Positions 1-11,999 of a DNA stretch of 64,000 bases are shown here, in pieces (position 1 is the first letter of the stretch; every line of letters begins with the position of its first letter). Made by a program: the position numbers and the translations under genes. The notes beneath the pieces were generated by a model. That model searched no databases. It saw only the letters and a list, made by a program, of their open reading frames with translations, and had not been told where the DNA came from. The DNA lies in assembly GCA_000469685.2 (NCBI GenBank), contig LS997565.1, positions 12,724,505-12,788,504 of the forward strand, read 5' to 3'. Source of the DNA: Haemonchus contortus. Taxonomy: Eukaryota > Nematoda > Chromadorea > Rhabditida > Trichostrongylidae.

Positions 1-348
1 GTGTCATCTTTTTAGGTACTGTTTTGCTTATATCGAATTCGGTTAGCTCAAGATGAAGGAGACGATGCGATCCAAAGAAACTGACGACGAAGAACCATTA
101 GAGGAACAAAGTCTATACCTCGATAGACGAGCTTTAAGAACAGCACACTATGTGCTTACCTGTAATTTTTTCTTGCTCTGAAGTAGTAGAATATTTGAAA
201 AAGTCAGAGCTGTAGACCAAGGATGATTCCTGCGACGTTGCAGTGCTCGCAATCTTCATTTTTGTATCGCTACCTAAACATATAAAAAACAATAACTATA
301 AAGAACTTCGCGCAGGGCGGAAGAACGAAAAGTTCCGCTCTCAGGTAC
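1..348. other. No resolved gene; possible continuation of the exon array
   Basis: A TTACAG|GT acceptor-like site on the minus strand near 155-160 looks like another B exon start, but its frame closes within a few codons. I could not define further exons before the window edge. Confidence 0.3.
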
Positions 349-3300
349 TTGTTGCAGGTCGTTCTGTCTCAATCAACCCTGATGTACTCTTGGAGGAGAC
401 CGTGCTGCGAGATGATGGAATCGATGAAGTAACAATTGTTGTATATTGTTTTTGAGCAACTGTACCTGCAAACAGGCTTTACGGAAGAGATTCTCGTTTA
501 TAAGGCAAGCTCGCAGAGTAAATCTTTCTCTGCTCACTTGTGGTAGCACTTTCAGTTGTTTCCAGAAGTGTGGACTTGTTGGAGATAGAGGTGCTAGGCG
601 GTACTGTTTTGGACCTTGTAACCACTGTCGTTCTACCTGAAAATCACAAAATTCATCATATAAATAGTATAATGATTACTACAGACTACACTCTCGACCT
701 CTTGTTGTAGACTGTGCTGCTTCTGTCGATTCTGATGGCTTCTTGGAAGAGCGTGAAGAAACTAGGTTGAAACTTGCGAGGTGTTTGCCTGCGAATGTGT
801 CTAATGAGTTTTTGCGATAAAATCTTGCATGGGTTTTTTTTACAAGATTATTCCATTCAGTTACTTGTTGTGAACTCAGCCTTTTGCAATGTCGTGGACT
901 GGTTGGTGTCGCCAGCGGCGTGGGTTGAGGACGACTGTTGCACTGTTTCTGAACTTGTTATCAGGACTGTGGAGCCCTTTTCTGAAGGAACAATATCAAT
1001 TGCCGTATACGTTTGACAGGCTAATCGTGAAAAAAGTAATGCAGCTCTAACCACTTGTTGTTAAACGCTCAGCTTCTGCCGTTTTCGAAGTTTTTCGGGT
1101 AGAGTAAACACTATAAGATGGAGAGACCGACATGGTAACTTTGGCTGTATGTGCCCCTGCAAGTGTACTGGCTCTCTGCGGTGCATAACTTTTATGACTC
1201 TATGAGACATTCCGAGAGAACAAGATTCTTTTCGCTCACTTGAACTTGTCTTTCCAGCTGGCCCCAATGTTGTGGACATTCCGATTGTACTCGACCCATG
1301 GACCGAGGAGAGGTGCTCCGCTATTCTTGGGCTTGTAATTGTCACTGCTGCACCAGTACCTAGAGAGGAAATGACACACTGCAACATGCATTTCACAGGG
1401 GAGAGATTGGCAGAGAAAGTTCAATTTCGGATCACTTGTCGTAAATTGTTCAGCTTCGGTCAATTCTGAGGCGTTCTCAGGCGATTTGCTACTGTGAGTT
1501 GAAGGAAGTGAGGAAGTGACAGTGGCTGTATGATTTTCACCTGTAACAGTGCCTGTAACGAGTTTTACAAAACAGGATCTATGAGCTTCATGAGAGACAG
1601 TTCAAAGAACAAAGGTTCTGCTCCCTCACTTGTAGTGATGCTTTTTGTTGTTTCCAGTGGTGTGGGCTTGCTGGTCTCAGTAGCTTTATAAGTGTTTGAG
1701 GACTGATGCGTTGATGCAGAGCTTCTAGTCGTTGATGTTGCATCAGTACCTACAAAGGTAGTGAGAGTTACAAAACACCTCACTAGATGGGAGTTGAGTG
1801 GGAACCTGAATCACTTGATGTGGTTTGCTCAGCTTTTGTCAATTCCGAAGAGGTCTTGGGTGATTTGCTACTGCGAGGGGAAGAAAGTGAGACAGTGGCC
1901 GTATGGTGTTTGCCTGCAACTGAGCTTGTACAGGTCTTCTCAAAACAGACTAGAAGAGTTTCTTGCGCTACATTCTGGGGGGCAAGGTTTTGCCCTCACT
2001 TGTAGTGGTGCTTTTTGCTACTTCCAGTGATGTGTGCTTGCTGGTGGCACTAGTTTTCGGAATCGTTGACGTCTTATGCTCTGTTCTGGAGCTTGTGGTG
2101 GGCAATGTTGTATCAGTACCTACAAAAGCAATGAATGTAACAAAATGGTATCCTAAGGGAGTTGAGTGGGAGTTTAGATTACTTGTCGTAGATTGCTCAG
2201 GTTCCAGCAACTCTGATGGGTTCTCGGAGGATTTGACAGAGAGGGGAGAAGAAAGTGATGCAGTGGCAGTAGTTGCACTCTTTCTGGGTGCAGTTGTGCC
2301 TGTAATGGATCTCGAAAAACTGAGTCGGTGATTGGGTGACTCACAGAACGGAACGGCGAGAGGATTTTTTGTCTCACTTGTGGTGGTGCTCTTAGCCAGT
2401 GCTGTGGATTTGCTGGTTGTAAGATCACGAGAGATCGAGGACGATTGTGGCATCGTTTCGGAGCTTGTAATAAGCATAGTAGTGTACGCACCTGAAGAGG
2501 CATTAAAGGTTCAAAATCATCATATACTATGATAACAACACTGACATAACACTGACACTTACCACTTGTTGTAGAGGGTTCAGCTTCTGTCGACGCGCCA
2601 GGGGAGGGCGTTGAATGTTGTGAAGAAAATGAATTACTGGTGGTTTCTGACCGATATTTTTTCGAATGTTGACCTAGGAAGAATAGCTGAGGAACAGAAT
2701 CCATTTACTGCTCGAAAGGACTAGTTGAAGTGGAAAGACTCTAACTCCTCACTTGTAGCAGAGCTTTTGTCGCCTACGGAAGTCGTGTACTCCTTCTTAA
2801 GGCTCACACCATGGGTGAAGAAAACATGTAAAGTTGTTGTGGAGCTTTCAATCACTGATGCTGCAGTGACAGGTAGAATAGATGAGAATCACAAAATACG
2901 TTTGAAACAACGGGGGATTGAATAGAAAGAATTCTGTTTGCATTAAAATTGCTTAGCTTTTATCGAATTTGACTTGTGTTCGGTGCAGCCATCAATGCCA
3001 GAAAAAAAGCTGACTCAAAGGCACGGTTTACGATAAAAATGGTTACAGAGTTCTTCCTTCAGAAATACCAAGTGGCCTAATGGGTGGTAGAAGGGTCCCT
3101 TTCGCTCCTAAAATTTCGACGATCAGGGCATAGTGGAAGCTCTGCTACTGTCTTGATTCGCTTTTCCGCCCCTCGATCGATGTCACGTCAGACGAGGTCG
3201 AAACAATACAGATTGCGATTATTCGTTCTAAGACCCACACACAATCAACTGATCGCCGTTTCTCCCTTTCTTTTGTCTTCTGTTATTCTTTTTGCTGCCG

Positions 3301-5201
3301 CGATCCCTTATTTAATTTCCTACTATTAGAGGCTGAAGAAGGTGAGCTGCTTTCGCTGTTACTAGGGCTTTTGTTTACTTATGCTTATAAGTGAATGATT
3401 TTTGCTTACCGTAGTCTGTTATTCGCACCAGGACCCACACGTACGCAGTGAGACACATTGTATAGCTCGTCCGAATATCCCACTCTCTTTCATTATTCTG
3501 GTCTCATTCTCGTCCAGCCCCCTGTTCGACGGGTTTTTTGACCCTTTTTTCGCTTTGGAAACACCGATTCACGCAGTTTCTCCACCTTCATCGCACTACT
3601 TTCGATCTTGTCTTCCATTTCTCATCATAATCCGGATTACCCAAAGTTATCGTGAATTGTTCATTTAACCTTTCGACCGTGGACTTTCGCTTCACGTAAA
3701 ACAAACCGAAGAAGCAATTTGTAAGTCGCTCACGTGTTGTGGTTCTGTCTCGCTCTAGAACTGTCGACTTCGAGGGGACTATAGTGCCATAGACTGACGT
3801 TTTTTGCGGCACTGATCCAGTGGTTCTGATTACCGTTACTGTATTGGTTTCTGAAGAGCTCCTGACTGTTCCCAGTTGTGTAACTTATAGCGAGAGAGAA
3901 GTTAGTAATAAAAGTCACTCGTTACTGGTTGATCAGCTTCAGTCGACTCTACTGGCATCGTTTTGGAAGGTACTCTTCGAGTAGATGTAGAGATGGTGCT
4001 TGTACGGTATTCGTCAACGCCTGTGCCTGTAAAAAAGATCTGCACACTAGAACTTTCTAGCTCTTCGCTAGACAATCAGTAGTACCAAAATTTTGCCCGC
4101 TCACTCATAGTGGCGCTTTGCGCCATTATGAGGTGTGTGGCCTCAGTGATCACTAACGATATGGAATTAGGAGGGCTGAGGCGTTGCCTAGGGGGATGTA
4201 TTCCACAAGTTGTATCAGTTCCTTGGACGGTAGTGAACATCACGAAATGCATTTCACAATGTGAATGAGAGAACATCGACTTTCAATTACTTGTTGTGGT
4301 TTGTTCAGCTTCCCTCACTTCCGGTGGATTCGTTGAGGACTTGACAGCGCGAGTTGGAGAGGTCGACGTAATGGCAGCGGTATTTTGATGTTCGCCTGTA
4401 ATGTCTAAGAAATGCATTTTATTTTATTTATTTGCGTTTTGAGAAAATTGAATGTATGTACATGTGGCAAACAAAGCAAGGACATGCTCGCTTACTTGTA
4501 GTGGTGCTTTCATCTGCTCCCACTGATGTTGGCTTGCTAGTGGTAGTGGAGCTATAGGTCGAGGTAGACTGAGGCGTTGCTGCTGCGCTAGTGGTCAGCA
4601 GTGTTGCATCAGTGCCTGAAAAGGAAATAGAAGTCACAGAATGATGAAGGCGGAAAAATTTATCGTCGGTCACTTGTAGAAGTAGAAGGCTCAGCTTTTG
4701 TTGTTTCTGATCTGCTTTTGGAAGACTTCAAAGTGAAAGGTGATGAGAGTGAAACAGTGGCAGTGGTCTCATGCTGTTTGTGTACAGCTGTACCTGTAAT
4801 GAATTTTTGCAAGCCGACTCGGTAAGTTTTTGCGGGATATTTCAAAGGAACAAGAATTCATGTTCTTGCTAACTTGTGGTGGTGCTTTGCTCAGCTGCTT
4901 CCGTCGGGGTGGACTTCATAGTGGTACCAGCTCCGTAGATCAAGGACGACAGAGAGGTAATTGCTGGGCTAGTAATCAGCCGTGTCGTATCAGTGCCTAG
5001 AAGTGCAACGAAAGCAACAAATCGCATTCCACAAGAACAAAGAAGAGTAATTTCGGTCACCTGTTTTTGATTGCACAGATTCTGTCGTGCTCAACAGGTA
5101 TTTCAACCTGCAGGTTGAAAAAAGCGAAGCGGTAGGCTTGAATTTGCAAGTTGAAAAAAGTGAAGCGGCAGTGGTTCCATAGCTTTTACCTACAAATGTG
5201 C
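349..5201 (-). repeat. Tandem array of ~22 alternating A/B-type exons in gene 1
   Basis: Transcript order: B 5201-5061, A 4996-4874, B 4793-4674, A 4615-4496, B 4395-4291, A 4221-4105, B 4026-3919, A about 3886-3734, gap, A 2860-2753, B 2673-2566, A 2491-2378, B 2299-2183, A 2119-2000, B 1913-1816, A 1749-1630, B 1552-1436, A 1359-1240, B 1156-1055, A 981-865, B 788-699, A 636-538, B 465-349. Type A begins GTDAT or similar, contains a TTS-x-SKPT-like centre and ends STTTS. Type B begins GT, contains TA-T-x-SLSSP and KSSE-like cores, and ends EAEQSTTS. Exon lengths fit 3n with phase 1 at both sides, except 1816-1913. Introns are about 50-110 bp. The A-to-A period is about 345-395 bp, so the repeat unit is an A+B exon pair with its introns. 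Confidence 0.8.
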
Positions 5202-8200
5202 CTGGAATGAGACTTCGTGAAACAAAACCGAAGCGCTTAACATTTCGTCATAACGTGAAGCGATGAAAATATTCCATTCTGCTTATTTATGGGAGAGCCT
5301 AAAGGTTTTTTCAGCGTTGCCGACTTGACGATTAAGCTAGTGCTGTTATCCAATGTGTAATTATGTTCTTAACTTCACAAGATGTGCGGGCTAGGAGCGA
5401 AACTTCGCCTTTCGAAGGAAGTGAGCCTGTACGCTCGCTTTTGCTTACACTGACGAAAACCAACTTTGCGTCGCCTTCTTAACGGCTTGTAAGCCACAGC
5501 ACTCACACATGCGACGACTGCAACGTGTTGAGGCGATCAGCCGGGCATTGGACCGTGAGGTTGTATAATAGAAGCTATTAAGCGTAGCGCAGAAGCAAAC
5601 GAGATTTGGTTGTGTTAGGAATAAAGAGCACGACGCTTGGAAGGCAGAAGTACGGGTTCGAATCTCGTCAAGGACCGAAGTTTTGCCCACAATCCGCCAA
5701 CATTGTGAGTTTTCTGCAACGCGCACAGGGCAAAATATTAGCACTTAGAAAGTACATCGAGTGAAGTGCTCTTGTCCATATACAAAAGTTATTTATTCCC
5801 ATTGAGTGCCCTCTGATTGAGCGAGTGAGTGTCTGCCCCGACTGATTTGTTCCAGGTTAATACTTTAGTCTTTAGCATGTAACCTAGGTGAAACCTACCC
5901 TCTACGTTTTCACTTGCATAATCAATAAGCGGTGATTTAAAGAAACGGTGCCACTTGGACCTTCAAATTTCGGCGCTTTACCAACAGCAATGAGAATGCT
6001 GGGTGAACTTCTACTGAGGGTTACACTACAAACCCGTCTAATCCGTTTGAATGAGGAACCATGTTCATCCCCACTGCACTAGTAACTCATTGCCGGCTCG
6101 GTTTTCTCGAGAAGGATACGACTTTGGGAGTGGTGGGAAATATGTCGTTTCAAAGGGGAAGCCACATCCTCCTGTCCGGAACATCCAAATTTTCGAGAAA
6201 TTTCAATTCAAAATCAAATTCACTTGTTTCATAGTATTCATTTTTCCATTTTTTTTTCGCACTCCAAGTTATTAGCCCTCCGAGTAATTATCTACCGATC
6301 TCACAGGGCTCAATATTTTAAGCAGATTGAATAAATGCCTACTGTCAAGGATAAAATGCGCAAATCAGTGCTTGACCATAGCTCATTGTTGTTGGTCGCC
6401 CGGCTATCATTAAGTGACGTGATTTTTACTGAACATTTGAATCTCATGAACTCCAAACTCAAATCCTCGCTAGACGGATCAGCTTGACGGAAAGTGTCTA
6501 CCTGAAGTTTGTCTTCTTGGGATTTTTCGTTCAAGCGCATCACATACCAGGATATTCCACCAGGTGATACACAATCGGATAACCAGATCAAAGTCCACCT
6601 TCAACCTTTTTGCTTTGACAGTGAACGGTTGTAACAAGGTATGCAAAGAACTGCCTAGAATGGACTTGAAAGCCATATACTGACATTTCAATTGATTTCA
6701 GAAGTGTTCATCGATTCAAAGAAATATCCGCTGAATATGGTGAACAGTTCGGTCAGCATATGTTTGAATAATTCAGGGAAAGGAAGGAAGGATATGCTAT
6801 GCGTATGGGTACGTAGTTTTCTTACCTAGGATCCTCACGAAAGCCCCAAGAAAACCTCGGCATGGATTTGAACTAATGCGAAATCTGAGGCACGCACTTT
6901 CCGTACAATACAGAATGCCTCCTGTTTTGTTGGACTAATAAGCTTTTAAACTAGCTTACTTGGCCATTCGTCCATCCACTGTTTGATCAAACATTATTGG
7001 AATAAATAGTTCGAATAAGCTAAACGATTTTGTAGAGAAGCGTTCTTAGGCAATCTTTCCTGATGATCAGAAGAGTGCCGTGCACGTTCCTTCAGCATAA
7101 TGTTTTTACACTGTTTCGCCGTACAGGTTTGTTATGATGAAACCGCTTTATTAGGTCGACGTTTCGAACAACTCCTCGTCTTCAAGGGCCTGAAAGTAAT
7201 TCGGAGCTCCTGGCCTGTGGCTCACCCGACCAAGCGCCCAAACGTGCTAGGCCAGTTGCAACAACCCCCGGAAACTTGAGCGCCAAAAGATAACAGCAAA
7301 GGAGCCAACCTTGTGCGATTCCACCAGCGTTACTGTCGCACTCGATTCCGTGAACAATTAGGGAACAATGCGACATCATCGACGGTTTTATTGTTCACGG
7401 AATCAAGTGGAATGGCAACGCTGGTGAAACCGCATGAGATTACTTTCTTTGCTGGTTTCTTTTGGTGCTCAAGTTTCTGGGAGTTGTTGCAACTTTCCTA
7501 GCGCGTTTGGGCGCTTGATCGAGTAAGCCACAGGTCAGGAGCTCCAAACTACTTTCAGGTCCTTTAAGACGACGATTCAGTCGAAACGTGACCAATAAAG
7601 CGGTTTCATCATAACAAACCTGACGGCAAAACAGTATGAAAACATTATGTGACATGCCCAGGTTTCAAAAAAGCCGCTCATGGGAACTCCCTCAGCACTT
7701 ATATTTCCTATTTCTCCACAACGCGCCAGTTTCCGAAAAGTGTAATTGTAAACATAAAATAAGTTTATGCTTACTAGTGGTTTCTTCAACAGGGTTCGGC
7801 CCTCTGGATTCAACATCATAGTGCCGAAGAAACGTCGTTCGTGGAGCTTTCTTTTCTGTTCCGCTTCCGGCTGTTCGGTTTTCCCCTGTGCGCGTACTGT
7901 CCGTCGCTGAACATCAGCGGTTCTACATGAACACCTATAGTGAAATGGAAATAATCACTTACTGTCATTCAGTGATGCAGCTGGGCTCGTCGAATTCGGT
8001 GAAGGGCTCAAAATTCGTATCAAATACGAAGGAAGTTTGGTATGTGTTAGGTTCCCATCATATGCACTTTCATTGGCTGACTGAGAGCCACTTGTCAATG
8101 GTATACTATGAGCTGTTACTGAACGTACAGGAATGGAATTACCAGGCACCACAGAGCCATCGGAGTATGCAGACTGCGCGGCGGTGGTATGAGCATCTGT

Positions 8201-9480
8201 AGGAGTGGTTTTGGAACTTCCTGACTTAGTTTCGTTGGGGGAATATGTTTTGAAAGTCGAATTGAGCTTCTGCATTATTGTTGTTGCTAAGAAATGGAAT
8301 TGCAAAGGTGAACTCCCATTCCAAGTTCTGTTTGACGATTCCGTAAAGAAAAGGTTTGCTGGCATCCTCGTTGTTGCTTGATGTTGGCTGGAATTCTGAT
8401 TTTCCTTAGGGTCAAACGATGTCGGTCTTGCACTCAACGGTGACGCTGTGGAGGTTTGTTTTGAAGTCAGAAAACGTAATTGGGAATGCCTCGAGTTAGT
8501 GGGGCCGTGAAGGCCTCTTTTCGTTCGTTCGCCTCTCGCTGCTGAACCATGGAAAGGGCTGGATTCCCAAACAGATCGTTCACTTTTGCTTTTTGATGCT
8601 GAATCTGATGGATTTTCTAGAGTTTGGATGCGTCCTGATAATATTGTAGCCAATGTAATTGTCTTTTTGGGAGGTGTGGTTTTTGAAGGCTCCTTTTCGA
8701 AGCTATTGGATTGATGCTTTTGAGATACAACTCCTGGTGATTTTCTCGTAGTTGGCATTTTTCCAATCATTTTATCTTTGGTAGATTGCAGGGGTTCATA
8801 TAAAGTAGTTGATGCAGTTGATGGCGCGATGTTCTGGTAAACTATCAAAGGATTAACTAGTTTTGTGATGAAATTGTAGGGAAAGTACGGATAGCTCCAA
8901 GGTGGACGCTGCGGTGGGGCGGCATCTTCTCGCTTTTCAGTGGTCCTAGTCACTGATTTTCTCAGTTTCCGTGAGCGCGAAGCTGTTCGATTTGCATTTT
9001 CTTCGGGTGGAATTCTCTTGATAGTCGTAGTCGATTTCTTATTGGGTGAAGGAGTACTTTTTGTGTTGTTTGGGCAAGGGTGAGGAACCATACCATAAAC
9101 GATTGAAGAGAGAGGCGCCTTTGGGAATTTTCTGCAGAACTCTGGGGAACAAGGACATATAGCCACGACACAGAGCGGGGAAGCAGGAGTTGCTTCAGAT
9201 TTGGTCAATGTTTCCGCCAAACATTCCATTCCACTTAAGATATTGTTAAAGATTTGCAACGGGATTATGAAGTACGGTGTTTCTTCTTCGCCTGAGCCTT
9301 CATCCGGCTCATAATCTGTTAAGTCTGAATCTGAAATATAACTCAATATCACCCTGATGAACTGAATCCCTTTGATCATCTGCACGTACCTCCTAGTGCA
9401 GCATCAGGATATTGGGCACTCGCCCAAACTCCATGAGTCACAAAGCTGAATAAGAGTATAGTCCACATTTCAAGCTCCAT
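349..9480 (-). CDS. Secreted mucin-like Ser/Thr-rich protein with one Cys module (gene 1)
   Basis: Exon 1 (9480-9390) encodes a signal peptide (Met, core WTILLFSFV, end near VWASA) and stops at a GTACGTG donor in phase 1. Exon 2 (9330-7963) opens with an acidic stretch (DYEPDEGSGEEE), then a cysteine module (MEC...LCVVAICPC...FC...PCP), then about 370 Ser/Thr/Pro/Lys-rich residues. Exon 3 (7906-7775) is Ser/Thr-rich. From 5201 to 349 come about 22 short exons of two alternating types, listed separately. Junctions I could place are phase 1, so the spliced frame is consistent except in one exon. No transmembrane segment was seen, so the product is probably secreted and O-glycosylated. The acceptor TTTCCAG just before the ATG could serve SL trans-splicing. 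The 3' end was not found; the gene may continue past position 1. It is a paralogue of the gene at 30609-39992. Function unknown; a surface-coat or secreted mucin role is inference. Confidence 0.72.
5575..5755 (+). repeat. Dispersed repeat with tRNA-like box, second copy near 16.8 kb
   Basis: It contains GGTTCGAATC, which fits a pol III B box, followed by TTTTGCCCACAAT. A related block lies on the opposite strand at about 16795-16870, with the same order of TTTTGCCCACAA, a short gap, and TTTGTGAG. This marks a dispersed repeat, possibly tRNA-derived. Confidence 0.4.
7097..7651. repeat. ~550-bp imperfect palindrome (fold-back element)
   Basis: The left arm from 7097 (CATAATGTTTTTACAC... then GGTTTGTTATGATG) is matched by the reverse complement of the right arm ending near 7651. 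The match runs almost to the centre near 7375, giving arms of roughly 270 bp. Motifs shared by the arms include GTTTGTTATGATGAAACC, AAGCGCCCAAACG and GTTGCAACAAC. The right end is related to 51735-51833. No transposase frame is evident. Confidence 0.75.
9390..9480 (-). CDS. Signal-peptide exon of gene 1
   Basis: ATG at 9480-9478 follows an AATTTCCAG acceptor-like site by 5 nt. The 30 codons hold a short acidic start, a hydrophobic core (WTILLFSFV) and a small-residue cleavage region (VWASA). The exon ends at G|GTACGTG, phase 1, matching the phase-1 acceptor ATTTCAG|AT at 9331-9332. Confidence 0.75.
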
Positions 9481-10224
9481 TATTCCTGGAAATTTTGGCC
9501 TTCATCGGTGGTTATAATACTATCCAAACTGATTGTGAGACCCATGAGTGGAAATATCCGGTCTTTTTTAGTGCAATATCCCTGATGGACTGTAAGCTAC
9601 CCGGTTCAAACAAATTGTTCGTACTTTGATGGAATTGGTTCACGGTGAAATGGCTCTTGAGATTTCCCCCGAATGAATCTGTGGACCCCAAGTATGTCAC
9701 ATGTGGAGCTGTCAGACTCGAAAACCGCCCACCTAGGGCGCTATAAGGGCTCGAAAACTGTAGCGACTGCATGCCACAGCATGGCGGACCTATTCCAAAC
9801 CGTTGCAGAGCTCTTTTTGGAAGGGAAAACCCGTGTTGGAAACCCAAGTAGCTATTCGTGATCCATCGTGATAGCTTAAGGCAGTTCGGGAAGCTTAAGG
9901 CAGTTCTCTTTACGCAATTGCAACGGTTGAAATCTCGTTTGAGTACTCTGAGCCATTCTCGTCGTGGTAATCTCGTAAAACCTCGAATTTCGGTACAGTA
10001 ATGGAGAGATATTTCTCGAATTCTGCAGATTTTGCTCCTTTTTTCGCTTTTGATGCACAAGTTTTCACTGATACTCTTCGCTTTTCGACTTCTAAGGAAT
10101 GCCTCAAAAATATTGTGAGCTGTGCCTTCAGGAAGCATATTAAGCAAAATGAGGAATAGGCTGTATTGAGCCAAATTCAAAAGATTGTGCACTTCACTTT
10201 TTTGCATTTTTCAATTATTATTCT
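9481..10224. other. Intergenic, nothing recognised
   Basis: This is the region upstream of the gene 1 start. Open frames exist on the minus strand (9512-10207) but show no domain, splice pattern or composition that supports a gene. Confidence 0.35.
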
Positions 10225-10500
10225 CCTTTCAGGGCGGAGATAGTGTGGTGGCAAGTGGCGCACTTTATCACAGGCACGGTAAGGGGGTTGAACCCCGGAT
10301 CGATAACCTAGGCCAACCAAGCCTTCCATCCCTCTGAGGTCGGTTAACTGGTACCAGACTCGTCTGGGAGGATAAAAGCAGTGACTTGCACATCGGCTGA
10401 CCACCGCAAGTCATTGTATAAGCCACATACGCACTCATTACACCACTACGATTCTGGATGGAAGTCGAGTGCGGGGGCGCATCTCTCAGACAGGATGGGT
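10225..10500 (+). repeat. tRNA-like SINE copy 1
   Basis: It starts with GTGGTGGCAAGTGGCGCAC (A-box-like), then GGGTTGAACCCC (B-box-like), then the family's CCAACCAAGCCTTCCATCC, ACCAGACTCGTCTGGGAGG and ACTACGATTCTGGATGGAAG blocks. It is the longest copy seen and serves as the local reference for the family. Confidence 0.7.
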
Positions 10501-11684
10501 TAACGCCAAGAGCTCTGAACTTATCCTTTTATTCTTCTTCCCGCAACCCTTCTACTATTTTCGTGGGAGGACTTTTAATTGTGTTCAACTTTGTGTGAAT
10601 AAATCATTTCCGAACTCCATAGAAGATCAGCCTCCCAATAGCAAATCCCGTCTGAATCCCATTCACAGTAATGAACCATTTGGTGCTTGATCTCAGTTAA
10701 ACTAAAGAATCTTGGACAAGACAGTCAAGGAATTTCTTCAAAGTAAGTACTTACCTGACTGCAGTAGGTCTCGAGCATGACTAGAGAGGCGATAGTGTGA
10801 CAGGTATTTCTTATTGAAACCGTTAGACCCGCCCTTTTACCGTAACCCTTAGCTCATCAAATTTCCATTTCTAGGCAACGTTGAGAACAATCGTCTCCGT
10901 ATGCCAACGACCAATCTTCTTCTTTGAAATAAATAAGGTGACACATGACAGTATGCGAATCGAGTACTTCTTGAAGACATATTAATGTTCAAAATGGCGT
11001 TTCGCTTGGTAACCATGACACCTACGCAACAGATCTTTCGTCAAAAATCCAAAGTGGGATACAAACGGTTTTTATTCTATCGAAAAGTATATAAAATTCA
11101 GTTTATACAGCATAACAAAGTTTTCTGTTGGAAATTTGGTGATGCCTGAAGGCACAGGAAGTAAACTCACAGCAGTAGGGCTTAATGCAGCGGAGCCTAC
11201 TTAACGTTACTTTTCCTTCCACACCCCGTTCTGGCTTTTCTACCAGCAATGTACACGCTTACAATGAAATCACAGCAGATTTGCCAGAAAAGTTTTATGA
11301 TAGCTGTGTCATGATTAATTTCTTGAGTGAAAACGTTAGGGCGTTCATGTGAATACCCTAATACCAAGGATAAGAGAATAGGGATGCGATGGTACTGGCA
11401 CTTATTAGGAAGACCACCGAATCGAATCAGAAGTTAGAGAGACAGAGCCACGTTAAGAAGAGAAAAGAATAAGGTAAGCTATGATAAATTGTGATGCGAT
11501 GAGGCTGCAAAAGCGAACACCTTTTCTGAGAATCATGAATACCTTTTTTTGCAAATTTCGGGGTGATTTGCCACATGAACCTGTACGGGAAGGGCTAGAA
11601 CCCGAACCCACGAAATTCGTTCACCCTGATATTGACCTGACGTCAGTACTTATTAATTTCACTCATTTATTCATTGGATATTGG

Positions 11685-11990
11685 ATTGTGATGACCGTTG
11701 GACCAGGGCGGTTACTGACTGGATTCCTCGGGACATCAAACAAACTCCAGGGAGGCCGCCAACGAGATGGTCACACTTCTTCATGGAAGCTCTGAACGAA
11801 AGGAATGTTACACCTCGTGTCTCTGAAGCGAGGACGATTCATCGGACCACTCTGGCTCGTGACAGGGACGAATGGAGACGTTACTGGCGCCCGCTCGAGG
11901 AAGTTGATGATCAACGGGACGACAGGTGACAGGTGATTTATTGGATCATCACGGAGATCTTTCCTTGCATAGATTCCCACAATTGGTGGG
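11685..11990 (+). mobile_element. 5'-truncated RTE-type retrotransposon, C-terminal fragment
   Basis: A short frame at 11681-11929 encodes the end of a non-LTR retrotransposon polyprotein ([33 protein letters not shown], then a stop). The same C-terminal block is present in reverse orientation in the larger element at 40890-43500. Only the 3' end survives, the usual outcome of 5' truncation on insertion. It is not a functional gene. Confidence 0.75.
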
Positions 11991-11999
11991 CTACATTTA

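Larger units (their letters stand above)
5212..7774. other. Intron-like interval of gene 1 holding repeats
   Basis: No convincing exon was found between the exon ending at 7775 and the first array exon at 5201. The interval contains a tRNA-like repeat piece (about 5575-5755) and a large palindrome (7097-7651). The rest is unremarkable AT-rich DNA. Confidence 0.4.

Noticed and set aside
5640..5680. Possible functional tRNA gene
   Set aside because: A good B box is present, but I could not fold a complete cloverleaf with an A box and acceptor stem.
10177..10404. Minus-strand open frame
   Set aside because: Lies inside a SINE copy; the same sequence recurs at other copies.
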